From Paenibacillus zeirhizosphaerae (lineage in GTDB: Bacteria; Bacillota; Bacilli; Paenibacillales; Paenibacillaceae): DNA of 64,000 nucleotides. The stretch lies in NCBI RefSeq assembly GCF_030705605.1, contig NZ_JAPCKK010000017.1:105389-169388 (forward strand), read 5' to 3'. Numbering within the stretch: the first letter of the stretch is position 1; each line of letters begins with the position of its first letter. The notes under the pieces are model-generated. The model did no database searches and was not told the DNA's origin. It was given only the letters and a program-made list of their open reading frames with translations. The position numbers and the translations under genes were made by a program. Shown here one piece after another: positions 1 through 7,118 of this stretch.

Positions 1-212
1 ATGACAGTATCGAAGAAATCGCGCCAACGATTGCGTTGGCCCGTAGGACTCAACGAATTATCAAGCAGAACATGATCTTTGCGATTACCGTTATTTTGCT
101 GCTGATCGCGGGAAACTTTCTGGAGAACATTGCGCTCCCACTCGGGGTTGTAGGGCATGAAGGCAGCACACTGCTTGTAATCCTGAACGGGCTGCGTCTG
201 CTTCGCTCCTGA
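1..212 (+). CDS. Metal-transporting P-type ATPase, C-terminal fragment
   Basis: The reading frame is open from the left edge and ends with TGA at 210-212, leaving about 69 C-terminal residues. It begins with DSIEEIAPTIALARRT and runs into a hydrophobic helix and a final short hydrophobic stretch. This is the usual end of P1B-type heavy-metal ATPases (CadA/ZosA type), where the tail after the phosphorylation and ATP-binding domain carries the last two membrane helices. The catalytic DKTGT motif lies outside the window, so metal specificity cannot be read. The facing ZIP metal transporter fits a metal-homeostasis locus. Confidence 0.75.
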   Translation, partial: DSIEEIAPTIALARRTQRIIKQNMIFAITVILLLIAGNFLENIALPLGVVGHEGSTLLVILNGLRLLRS

Positions 213-256
213 ATTTCCGCGTGAACACAACCGATGATCACGGCTGCTTGCAGCGC

Positions 257-311
257 AAAAGGAGCGTCTCCGCCAAACTGTTCAGTCAGATGGCAGAGCC
301 GCTCCTTTTTT
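257..311. terminator. Hairpin terminator between converging genes
   Basis: A long imperfect stem pairs GGAGCGTCTCCGCCA with TGGCAGAGCCGCTCC and is followed by a T-run on the plus strand and preceded by an A-run. It can therefore end the plus-strand ATPase gene and the minus-strand ZIP gene. Confidence 0.75.
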
Positions 312-317
312 AGTGAA

Positions 318-1055
318 CTAAAACGATTCTGTCAAACCGATCATGGTAAGCAGGCCGAGCAAAAAGGATAAGGTTGCTGTACGCTGATTGCCGTCCCCGT
401 GGCTTTCGGGAATCAATTCCTTGTAGACGATGAACATCATCGCACCTGCGGCAAAGGCTAGTCCGTAAGGCACTAGTCCGGAAACAAAGGAGCTCAGGTA
501 GAATCCGAGCAAGCTGGTGACGATTTCGACCGCTCCTGTCAGTGTCGCAATGCCAAGCGCCTTGAGGCGTCCTATATTCTGGTTGACAAGAAACAGGGCA
601 ACGAGGAATCCTTCAGGAGCATTTTGCAAACCGATGGAGAAAGCAATCAGATTGCCCAGGCTCTGGTCTTCGCTTGCGTAGCTGACCCCTACCGATAACC
701 CCTCGGGCAGATTGTGTAGCGTAATCGCCGTAACAATCAGAAATGCTCTGGCCTCGATGGGGAAAAGCGGGCTTTGATCGGAATTCTCCAAGTCAATATG
801 AGGGATGTTCATTTCCAGCACAAGCAGTACGAGCGCGCCCAGCAGCAGCCCGGCAGTCAGCACAAAGAGGTTGGATTGGCCCAACGCTTCGGGGATCAGA
901 TTATACATGGAGGCCGAGGTCATGATGCCGGCTGCGTACGCAAGCAGGATATCGCGAAGTCGGTGGGTTACATTTTTTCTCATAAATAGAATCGGCATAG
1001 CGCCGATTCCGGTAGACATAGCAGAAATAAAACTGCCGATCAATACGTCGTTCAT
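318..1055 (-). CDS. ZIP-family divalent metal transporter
   Basis: This 245-residue membrane protein is very probably a ZIP-family (GufA-like) importer of zinc or a related divalent ion in the cytoplasmic membrane. It has about eight hydrophobic segments and the two family metal-site motifs, HNLPEG near residue 113 and QNAPEG near 142, followed by KELIPESH near 212. The ATG at 1053-1055 (minus strand) was chosen because GGAGG lies ten bases upstream and the protein then starts at the first membrane helix; an in-frame ATG 13 codons earlier has no comparable site. It converges on a metal P-type ATPase and is divergent from trxB, with a PerR-like box in the shared region. Confidence 0.85.
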   Translation of the reverse strand: MNDVLIGSFISAMSTGIGAMPILFMRKNVTHRLRDILLAYAAGIMTSASMYNLIPEALGQSNLFVLTAGLLLGALVLLVLEMNIPHIDLENSDQSPLFPIEARAFLIVTAITLHNLPEGLSVGVSYASEDQSLGNLIAFSIGLQNAPEGFLVALFLVNQNIGRLKALGIATLTGAVEIVTSLLGFYLSSFVSGLVPYGLAFAAGAMMFIVYKELIPESHGDGNQRTATLSFLLGLLTMIGLTESF

Positions 1056-1143
1056 TGCCGTTAATTCCTCCACTTGTGAACAGCCTTCATTCATGAAAAC
1101 TTCATTTGACTCTTTTCAGGCAGTACAGCATAATGAAATTAAT

Positions 1144-1158
1144 TTAGAATCATTATAA
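1144..1158. promoter_or_regulatory. Candidate PerR box
   Basis: TTAGAATCATTATAA matches the Bacillus PerR operator consensus TTATAATNATTATAA at 14 of 15 positions. It lies in the divergent region between the ZIP transporter and trxB, 89 bases ahead of the ZIP start codon. The window also encodes PerR. Binding is inferred from sequence only. Confidence 0.5.
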
Positions 1159-1348
1159 GTGTATGTGTTCCGCAGGGTTTAGCGCTTAAGATCAAGCTTG
1201 AGGCGGCGGATATTCCGACTTTTTTTAAATGTATGCCTTTGTCTGGACAGTTGATGCCAAGCCTGATCTCATTATTTTGTATGAATGCCAAAAAAGCAAC
1301 TCTTATCCTGCATCAGAAACGATAGTTGAATCCTGGAGGTTGAATATT

Positions 1349-2290
1349 ATGTATAAATCCATTATTGTCGGAACCGGTCCTGCCGGACTTACAGCGGCCA
1401 TCTATCTGGCAAGAGCCAATATGAGCCCGCTTATCATCGAAGGTCCACAGCCTGGAGGTCAGCTTACAACAACAACCGAAGTTGAGAACTTTCCTGGCTT
1501 TGCTGAAGGAATCATGGGACCTGAACTGATGGATAATATGCGCAAGCAAGCTGAACGCTTCGGCGCGGAATTTCGGACTGGCTGGGTCAACAGCGTAGAT
1601 ACCAGCAGCCGCCCATTTAAGCTTGAGGTGGATGGAATCGGTGAGCTTGTTACCGAAACGCTGATCATTTCTACAGGCGCTACGGCTAAATACCTGGGGA
1701 TTCCGGGAGAGCAGGATAACGTTGGACGGGGCGTGAGCACTTGTGCTACATGTGACGGTTTCTTCTTCCGCAATAAGGAGATCATTGTGGTTGGAGGTGG
1801 AGACTCGGCTCTCGAAGAAGCGAACTTCCTGACCCGCTTTGCTTCGAAGGTGACCCTGGTACACCGCCGTGAGGAGCTTCGTGCCTCCAAGATTATGCAG
1901 GATCGTGCTCGCGGAAATGAAAAAATTGAATGGGCTCTGGACCGTACTCCGCTGGAAGTGGTTGCTTCCGAACAAGGAGTTACCGGGCTGAAAGTGCGAA
2001 ACAACGCAACTGGCGAAGAAGAGCTGATCGAAGCGAGCGGTGTGTTTGTCGCCATCGGGCATCACCCGAATACAGGCTTCTTGAACGGACAGATCACAAC
2101 GGATGCGAATGGTTACATCGTAACGACTCCGGGCACCTCCGAGACCAATATCGCTGGTATTTTTGCCTGTGGAGATGTACAGGATACACGTTACAAACAG
2201 GCTATTACGGCTGCAGGCAGCGGATGTATGGCCGCGATGGATGCGGAAAAGTTCATCGAAAGTCTGGAACACAGCTCGGTTGCGCTGTAA
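1349..2290 (+). CDS. trxB: Thioredoxin-disulfide reductase
   Basis: A 313-residue FAD/NADPH enzyme that reduces thioredoxin in the cytoplasm. It opens with the FAD dinucleotide fold GTGPAG (residues 8-13), has the redox-active CATC motif at residues 132-135 and a second, NADPH-binding fold with GGGDSALEEA shortly after, and ends with the FAD-binding segment GIFACGDVQD. Length is typical. The ATG at 1349 follows a GGAGG site eight bases upstream; the frame is open further upstream but without family-like sequence. A glutaredoxin-like gene follows after 45 bases, so the two may form a redox operon, although trxB can act without it. Confidence 0.97.
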   Translation: MYKSIIVGTGPAGLTAAIYLARANMSPLIIEGPQPGGQLTTTTEVENFPGFAEGIMGPELMDNMRKQAERFGAEFRTGWVNSVDTSSRPFKLEVDGIGELVTETLIISTGATAKYLGIPGEQDNVGRGVSTCATCDGFFFRNKEIIVVGGGDSALEEANFLTRFASKVTLVHRREELRASKIMQDRARGNEKIEWALDRTPLEVVASEQGVTGLKVRNNATGEEELIEASGVFVAIGHHPNTGFLNGQITTDANGYIVTTPGTSETNIAGIFACGDVQDTRYKQAITAAGSGCMAAMDAEKFIESLEHSSVAL

Positions 2291-2335
2291 AATAGTAAGT
2301 GTACGCTGTATATAATCTAATTGAGGTGATTGAAC

Positions 2336-2566
2336 ATGGAAAAAGCGATCGTGTATACATCTACAAATTGCCCGCATTGCAAACAGGTGAAAAGCTACCT
2401 GACAGAACAGGGGATAGAATTCGAAGAGCGCAACATTGAAACGAATGATGCCTATGCGCAGGAAGTATGGGATATGGGCGTCCGCGCAGTTCCGCTGACA
2501 CTGATTGGTGATGCACGTATTTCGGGCATGAACAAAACACAATTTGCCAAAGTTTTGAATAAATAA
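2336..2566 (+). CDS. Glutaredoxin-like (NrdH-type) redox protein
   Basis: A 76-residue thioredoxin-fold protein with the active-site motif CPHC near residues 13-16 and the cis-proline segment AVPLTLIGD near 56, where GVRAVP matches the TVP element of glutaredoxins. Small glutaredoxin-like proteins of this size often receive electrons from thioredoxin reductase rather than glutathione, which fits the location directly after trxB. The ATG at 2336 follows GAGGTG by seven bases; the TTG two codons earlier is too close to that site. The natural substrate cannot be told from sequence. Confidence 0.85.
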   Translation: MEKAIVYTSTNCPHCKQVKSYLTEQGIEFEERNIETNDAYAQEVWDMGVRAVPLTLIGDARISGMNKTQFAKVLNK

Positions 2567-2600
2567 GCTCCTGTAAAAGGTATCCATCAGATAAATAATA

Positions 2601-2641
2601 GAAGCCAATGCCTTAAATAAGGTAGTGGCTTCTTTTGGTTT
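2601..2641 (+). terminator. Terminator after trxB-glutaredoxin
   Basis: GAAGCCA pairs with TGGCTTC, with an inner CCTT/AAGG stem, followed by TTTTGGTTT. Confidence 0.7.
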
Positions 2642-2657
2642 ATTTGAGGCAAATCGA

Positions 2658-2696
2658 TTGACCACTGTAAAAATTAAACATATACTCTTGGTATAT
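2658..2696 (+). promoter_or_regulatory. Sigma-A promoter of the HTH-TPR regulator with palindrome on the -10
   Basis: TTGACC at 2658-2663 and TATACT at 2681-2686 are separated by 17 bases. The -10 lies inside the inverted repeat ATATAC-TCTTG-GTATAT (2680-2696), a plausible operator for autoregulation. Upstream in-frame ATG codons of the regulator frame overlap this promoter, which supports the downstream TTG start. Confidence 0.6.
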
Positions 2697-2762
2697 TCAA
2701 TTATGGTTTGCAAATTAGGGGTGTCATCGATAGCGATTGTTCAGCCTACAGGGGGTGTTAAC

Positions 2763-4178
2763 TTGGAGCATAACACCACGATTCGTACACAACTTGAAGA
2801 GCATATTAGACGTGAAAGACAGACACTTCAGAGCTTTGCAGATGCATCCGGTGTTAACAGAGGGACGCTCAGCGGCATCATTAACGGGAATCCTCCGAGA
2901 CTGATTTCGCCTGGCCAGCTTGATCTCATCACCGCAGGGATGGGCTTGCCTGAGGGAGCCCTGTATGAAATGTACGCGGATGAATGCTTCCGCGAGACGG
3001 CCGCCCACTGGAGGCGTCTTCGTCCGTTTTTGCTTCGCTGTGCGCAGTTAAAGAAGCTTATCTGTATCAACAAGGTGTTGGATCGCCTGGCGGATAATTT
3101 ATCGCATATCCCTGACATTTTCGATACGGCAGAAATCATGTACGAAGAGAACTGGCATGAAGCGGCTTTGCTTCTATACGAACGTGTAATTGAGAGCGAA
3201 AAGTACAGTCATTCCGAACGGCTTGCTATCAGTCATCTCCGTCTTTTTCAAATCCACGAAAAGGATGAGCGCAGGAATCTAGAAGCTGCACTGCGTTTTC
3301 ATTCATATCGCTGGCGTCTCCCTGAGGCCTTGAGTCTTGACGGGCTGCATATGCTTGCTGAATTTTTTGCGGTCAAAAAGCAATGGGATAAGGTGGAGTT
3401 TTATGCGGATGAGCTGCGTGAACTGACCGACGGACTATGCCGGACGCGCCAACGTGACTGGGACACGGACAGCTATACGCTTCGGCGCCCGCTGGTGTTT
3501 TATTACGGTAAAAGCCGCCTTCTCAAAGCCAGTGCTTATGAATTTACGGGAAAGTATGAAGAATCCAAGCGGTTTATTGCCGAGTATGCGGAGCTGGGCT
3601 GGTTCCGTGATCTGGATGAGACAGGGCAGCATTATGTGGAGCTTTTCCGGCTGTTCGCCAAGGCTAATACGATGTGTGTAGACGTTAAAATGGGAAGTAA
3701 GCGGGCAGTTGCACCCTACGTGGAATTGCTGCTGGAGCAGCCTGAGGAGATTCTTGAGGGAGTAAACACGTTATTGGAATCTGCTAATAAGTATGGTTAC
3801 TTTATCGATGCAGAGCTGGGTCTCTTCGCCGACCAACTTAACTACTACAGTACCACGGACCCCGGCCAATGGGAGAACCAATACAAAGAAGAGTTTAATG
3901 TTGATCGACTTGCTACATATTACAGACATCTTGCCGTTTATTATTTCAGAAAAGAGCGTTTTGAGGAAGGAATCAAAAAAATTCTGGACAGCTTCCATCT
4001 TTCAGTTCAAATGAGTCAGCAGGACAATATAATTAAATGTATGACTTTATTTGAACAATACCGCAATTATGCTACGGTTCGGCTGCAGTATCTGTATGCC
4101 TATATTTGCGGAAAGGTGGTTAGTGATGAGGTTCAGGAAAACAGTCATCATGCTGTCAGTCCAGGCGTTTACGGTTAG
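2763..4178 (+). CDS. HTH-TPR regulator of RRNPP type (AloR/AimR-like peptide receptor)
   Basis: A 471-residue cytoplasmic protein. Residues about 5-65 form an XRE-type helix-turn-helix (LQSFADASGVNRGTLSGIIN); the remaining 400 residues are helical repeats rich in aromatic and charged residues, like the TPR domain of peptide-binding regulators. This architecture is that of RRNPP receptors (PlcR, NprR, AimR and the AloR family known from Paenibacillus), in which an imported signalling peptide binds the TPR domain and alters DNA binding or partner binding. TTG at 2763 follows GGGGGTG by five bases. A small secreted-peptide gene overlaps the 3' end by 53 bases, the classic pairing for these systems. 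Which genes it controls is not visible. Family assignment is by architecture, not alignment. Confidence 0.8.
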   Translation: MEHNTTIRTQLEEHIRRERQTLQSFADASGVNRGTLSGIINGNPPRLISPGQLDLITAGMGLPEGALYEMYADECFRETAAHWRRLRPFLLRCAQLKKLICINKVLDRLADNLSHIPDIFDTAEIMYEENWHEAALLLYERVIESEKYSHSERLAISHLRLFQIHEKDERRNLEAALRFHSYRWRLPEALSLDGLHMLAEFFAVKKQWDKVEFYADELRELTDGLCRTRQRDWDTDSYTLRRPLVFYYGKSRLLKASAYEFTGKYEESKRFIAEYAELGWFRDLDETGQHYVELFRLFAKANTMCVDVKMGSKRAVAPYVELLLEQPEEILEGVNTLLESANKYGYFIDAELGLFADQLNYYSTTDPGQWENQYKEEFNVDRLATYYRHLAVYYFRKERFEEGIKKILDSFHLSVQMSQQDNIIKCMTLFEQYRNYATVRLQYLYAYICGKVVSDEVQENSHHAVSPGVYG

Positions 4179-4233
4179 CCTTTCGATGGCCGAAAGTATT
4201 GAATATTGGGGCCATGGGATAGGTTTGAATTGA
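4126..4233 (+). CDS. Candidate secreted signalling pro-peptide (Phr/AloP-like)
   Basis: A 35-residue ORF overlapping the last 53 bases of the HTH-TPR regulator in another frame. It has a basic start (MRFRK), a hydrophobic stretch (TVIMLSVQAFTVSLSMA) and a polar tail, ESIEYWGHGIGLN. SMA-ES fits a signal-peptidase I site of the A-X-A kind. The ATG follows GGAAAGGTGG by about six bases. Pro-peptides of the Phr, AimP and AloP kinds have exactly this build and position, and a C-terminal segment of the tail would be the mature pheromone that is taken up by an oligopeptide permease. A terminator-like hairpin follows. Expression and processing are inferred. Confidence 0.65.
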   Translation: MRFRKTVIMLSVQAFTVSLSMAESIEYWGHGIGLN

Positions 4234-4287
4234 TATATGTCGGCATCGTCATCTTTCTGCTGGAGGTGGCGCTATACCCGGCCTGTG

Positions 4288-4322
4288 CTAACAGCCCCGC
4301 TGCGGATGCTCGGGGCTGTTAG
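4288..4322. terminator. Bidirectional hairpin between pro-peptide gene and xylR
   Basis: A perfect 12-bp stem, CTAACAGCCCCG with CGGGGCTGTTAG, sits between two converging genes. Neither flank has a strong T-run, so termination efficiency is uncertain. Confidence 0.55.
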
Positions 4323-4339
4323 CCTATCTTGTACACTCG

Positions 4340-5512
4340 TTACACAGACACACGGACATGCCCCAGATAAGCGGAGATCGCAGAATAGGCGGAGCCGAGC
4401 AGGGTGGAGCGACTGCCCAGTTGCGAGAAACGGACATTGAGCTCTCTCCTGTGGTACGGGAGCGTGCGCTCCGCGACCTTGCTTTGCAGCGACGGCTCAA
4501 GCCAGCGCCTTGCTTCGGACAGATGCCCTCCGATGATGACAAGCTCCGGGTTAAAGCTGTTGACGATATTGGTAATGCCAATGCCGAGATACGTACCGAT
4601 TTCTTCATACAAGCTGTGGACTGCTCCGTCTCCTTGACGGGCAAGCTCAAGTAACTGCGTTGTGCTGTGGGATGGCAGGCGGTAAGCCGCATGGTCGTAG
4701 GCTCGTTCGGAAGCGTAGAGCTCCCAGCACCCCCGGCTGCCGCAGGAGCAGTGAAGTCCGTCCCAGTTGATGGACATATGCCCGGTCTCGCCCGCATAGC
4801 CCCTTGAGCCTTTGTACGGCTTGCCGTCCATGATGATGCCGGATCCGATCCCTGAACCCACACTGATATAGACGAGATGGCGTGGCCTTTCCTGGTCATC
4901 GCCGGTCATGCCGTAATGGAGCTCGCCCAGTGCACCGGCATTCGCCTCATTGTCCAGCGCAACAGGCATGCCGAATTCACTCTCAAGCGGCTGTCGCAGC
5001 TCTGCGTTGTCCCAGCCAAGGTTGGGAGCGAACAGAACGGTGCCTTTGGCATCGACCATCCCCGGCACACCAATGCCGATGCCGACGATACCATGAGGGG
5101 AGGGAGGGGCTGCCTGAATAAGCTGGCTGATCATATCTCGCATCCTCTCAAGCACGAACGCAACATCCGTAGCCTCCAGCGCAGAACTCCGCTCCTCCAC
5201 GATGTGACCTCCCAGGTCGGTTAAAATTCCTTTTACATAACTGACACTTAACTCCAATCCGACGGCATAACCGGCTGTGCGGTTAAACAGCAGCATCAGC
5301 GGCTTTCTTCCTCCGCTTGATTCCCCTAGCCCCGTTTCGCGGACCAATTGGTCAGTCATTAATTCGGAGACCAGATTGGATACCGTGGCTTTGTTCAGGC
5401 CGGTGCGTGTGGACACCTGTGCGCGGGATAGCGGGGCATGGAGCCGGATTGTATCGAGCACAATCGATCTGTTCAGCTTTTTGACGAGCGCCTGATCACC
5501 TGTGACGTTCAT
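4340..5512 (-). CDS. xylR: Xylose operon repressor, ROK family
   Basis: A 390-residue ROK-family regulator. The N-terminus carries a winged helix (LSRAQVSTRTGLNKATVSNLV, residues about 30-50), followed by a sugar-kinase-like fold with a DNEANAGALGE segment and the zinc-binding ROK signature CSCGSRGCWE near residue 255. Known XylR proteins bind an operator ahead of xylA and release it on xylose. The gene faces xylA, and an XylR-type operator lies between them. ATG at 5512 (minus) was chosen over the GTG three codons earlier because GGAAGTGGG then has suitable spacing. Confidence 0.92.
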   Translation of the reverse strand: MNVTGDQALVKKLNRSIVLDTIRLHAPLSRAQVSTRTGLNKATVSNLVSELMTDQLVRETGLGESSGGRKPLMLLFNRTAGYAVGLELSVSYVKGILTDLGGHIVEERSSALEATDVAFVLERMRDMISQLIQAAPPSPHGIVGIGIGVPGMVDAKGTVLFAPNLGWDNAELRQPLESEFGMPVALDNEANAGALGELHYGMTGDDQERPRHLVYISVGSGIGSGIIMDGKPYKGSRGYAGETGHMSINWDGLHCSCGSRGCWELYASERAYDHAAYRLPSHSTTQLLELARQGDGAVHSLYEEIGTYLGIGITNIVNSFNPELVIIGGHLSEARRWLEPSLQSKVAERTLPYHRRELNVRFSQLGSRSTLLGSAYSAISAYLGHVRVSV

Positions 5513-5587
5513 GGAACCCACTTCCTATTCTCGGTCGAGTAGTCTTTGGAGCCGTGCTCCGCATCTGAGTATTATCTTAAAAAAAAT

Positions 5588-5612
5588 ACTTTGTTTAGGC
5601 AATAGACAAAGT
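5588..5612. promoter_or_regulatory. XylR operator
   Basis: The 25-bp imperfect palindrome has arms ACTTTGT and ACAAAGT around TTAGGCAATAG, close to the Bacillus xyl operator (TTTGTTTGGGCAACAAA type). It overlaps the -35 region of the xylA promoter and lies between xylR and xylA, so it can repress xylA and possibly xylR. Confidence 0.8.
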
Positions 5613-5632
5613 TCTGCGGACTGTGTTAGTAT
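5603..5632 (+). promoter_or_regulatory. xylA promoter
   Basis: TAGACA (5603-5608) and TAGTAT (5627-5632) are separated by 18 bases; the -35 lies within the XylR operator. Confidence 0.6.
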
Positions 5633-5703
5633 AGCGGTGTAAACGAATTCCGAAAGAAATGAGATCGGATTGGACCTAATATTATACTGGGAGGCGTAAT
5701 CAA

Positions 5704-7020
5704 ATGGCTTACTTTGAAAGCGTTTCAAAAATTAGTTATGAAGGCAACAACTCTACGAATCCGTATGCGTTCAAATGGTATAACCCGGATGAGGTTGTCG
5801 CCGGGAAAACAATGGCGGAGCATTTTAAATTTAGTATGGCTTATTGGCATACATTAACTGCTGGCGGATCTGACCCGTTCGGTGTGAATACGGCTGTCCG
5901 GGCATGGGATCACCTTAATGGCCTGGATCTGGCCAAAGCGCGTGTGGAGGCGGCCTTCGAACTGATGGATAAGCTGAACCTTCCCTATTTTGCGTTTCAT
6001 GATGTAGATATTGCTCCGGAAGGCTCCAGTCTGAAGGAGTTCTATGCGAACCTGGACACGATTGTGGACCTGATTGAGGAACAGATGAAAGCGACGGGCA
6101 AAAAGCTGCTCTGGAATACGGCCAATATGTTTACGAATCCGCGTTATATGCACGGAGCCGCGACGACCTGCAATGCCGATGTCTACGCACATGCTGCTGC
6201 CCAAATCAAGAAAGGGCTGGAGATCGGCAAACGCCTCGGTGGTGAAAACTATGTGTTCTGGGGCGGCCGTGAAGGCTATGAAACTTTGCTCAATACGGAC
6301 ATGCAGTTGGAGCAGGATAACCTGGCGCGCATGTTCCAAATGGCCATCGACTATGCCCGTGAAATCGGCTTTGAGGCCCAATTCCTGATCGAACCGAAAC
6401 CCAAAGAGCCGACGAAGCACCAGTATGACTTCGATGCAGCCACGACGATCGCTTTCCTGCAGAAATACGGTTTGGATAAGCACTTCAAGCTCAATCTGGA
6501 GGCGAACCATGCAACGCTGGCCGGGCATACGTTTAATCATGAGCTGCGTGTGGCCCGCATGAATGGCATGCTCGGATCGCTGGATGCGAACCAAGGCGAT
6601 ATGCTGATTGGTTGGGATACGGATGAGTTTCCGGTCGATATTTACGATGCCACTCTTACGATGTACGAAGTGCTGCAAAACGGCGGACTTGGCAAAGGGG
6701 GCGTGAACTTTGACGCGAAGGTCAGACGCGCCTCCTTTGAGCCGGAGGATCTGTTCCTGGCGCATATTGCCGGTATGGACACGTATGCCAAGGGGCTCAA
6801 GGTAGCGGCAAAGTTGATCGAAGACCGCGTATTTGAGGATTTCATCGACAAACGTTACAGCAGCTTTAAAGAAGGCATCGGACAGGAGATTGTAGCGGGT
6901 AAGGCTACCCTCGCTTCTCTTGCAGAGTATGCGTTGAATAACGATACGCCACGCAAAAACGAATCCGGACGCCAGGAATGGCTGAAGGCGACGCTTAACC
7001 AGTACATTTTGGCTGAATAA
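5704..7020 (+). CDS. xylA: Xylose isomerase
   Basis: A 438-residue cytosolic enzyme converting D-xylose to D-xylulose with two divalent metal ions, the first step of bacterial xylose use. The family motifs are present: [10 protein letters not shown] near residue 100 with the catalytic histidine, [16 protein letters not shown] near 230, and [17 protein letters not shown] near 265. Length and the start [10 protein letters not shown] match firmicute XylA. GGGAGG lies nine bases before the ATG. The first codons overlap a cre-like site, so carbon catabolite repression by CcpA is likely, together with XylR repression. xylB follows after 98 bases. Confidence 0.98.
   Translation: MAYFESVSKISYEGNNSTNPYAFKWYNPDEVVAGKTMAEHFKFSMAYWHTLTAGGSDPFGVNTAVRAWDHLNGLDLAKARVEAAFELMDKLNLPYFAFHDVDIAPEGSSLKEFYANLDTIVDLIEEQMKATGKKLLWNTANMFTNPRYMHGAATTCNADVYAHAAAQIKKGLEIGKRLGGENYVFWGGREGYETLLNTDMQLEQDNLARMFQMAIDYAREIGFEAQFLIEPKPKEPTKHQYDFDAATTIAFLQKYGLDKHFKLNLEANHATLAGHTFNHELRVARMNGMLGSLDANQGDMLIGWDTDEFPVDIYDATLTMYEVLQNGGLGKGGVNFDAKVRRASFEPEDLFLAHIAGMDTYAKGLKVAAKLIEDRVFEDFIDKRYSSFKEGIGQEIVAGKATLASLAEYALNNDTPRKNESGRQEWLKATLNQYILAE
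5713..5729. promoter_or_regulatory. Catabolite-responsive element (cre) inside xylA
   Basis: TTTGAAAGCGTTTCAAA is a near-perfect palindrome around the central CG and resembles CcpA-binding cre sites. It covers codons 4-9 of xylA. Bacillus xyl operons also have a cre within the xylA coding region, which supports the call. Confidence 0.7.
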
Positions 7021-7053
7021 AAGCCTGTGCTTGTCGATTGGATAAAGCATAAT

Positions 7054-7082
7054 CTTACCGCTGGCGGGGCGTCAGCGGTAAG
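7054..7082 (+). other. Intercistronic hairpin between xylA and xylB
   Basis: A perfect 10-bp stem, CTTACCGCTG with CAGCGGTAAG, and a 9-base loop. No T-run follows, so it is more likely a messenger-processing or stability element than a terminator. Confidence 0.5.
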
Positions 7083-7118
7083 TGTGTCTCATACGAGTAA
7101 CCGTAAGGGGATGTGAAT

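Noticed and set aside
1313..2713. 466-codon ORF on the minus strand across trxB
   Set aside because: It is antisense to a clear thioredoxin reductase and extends over the downstream terminator; its residues show no motif and it has no suitable ribosome site.
4237..4440. 67-codon plus ORF over the end of xylR
   Set aside because: It spans the terminator hairpin and the antisense of xylR and has no ribosome site.
5854..7050. 398-codon minus-strand ORF across xylA
   Set aside because: The opposite strand encodes an unmistakable xylose isomerase; the antisense frame is open because of codon bias.
7054..7082. xylA-xylB hairpin as a terminator
   Set aside because: No T-run follows and the downstream gene completes the pathway, so a processing or stability role is more likely.
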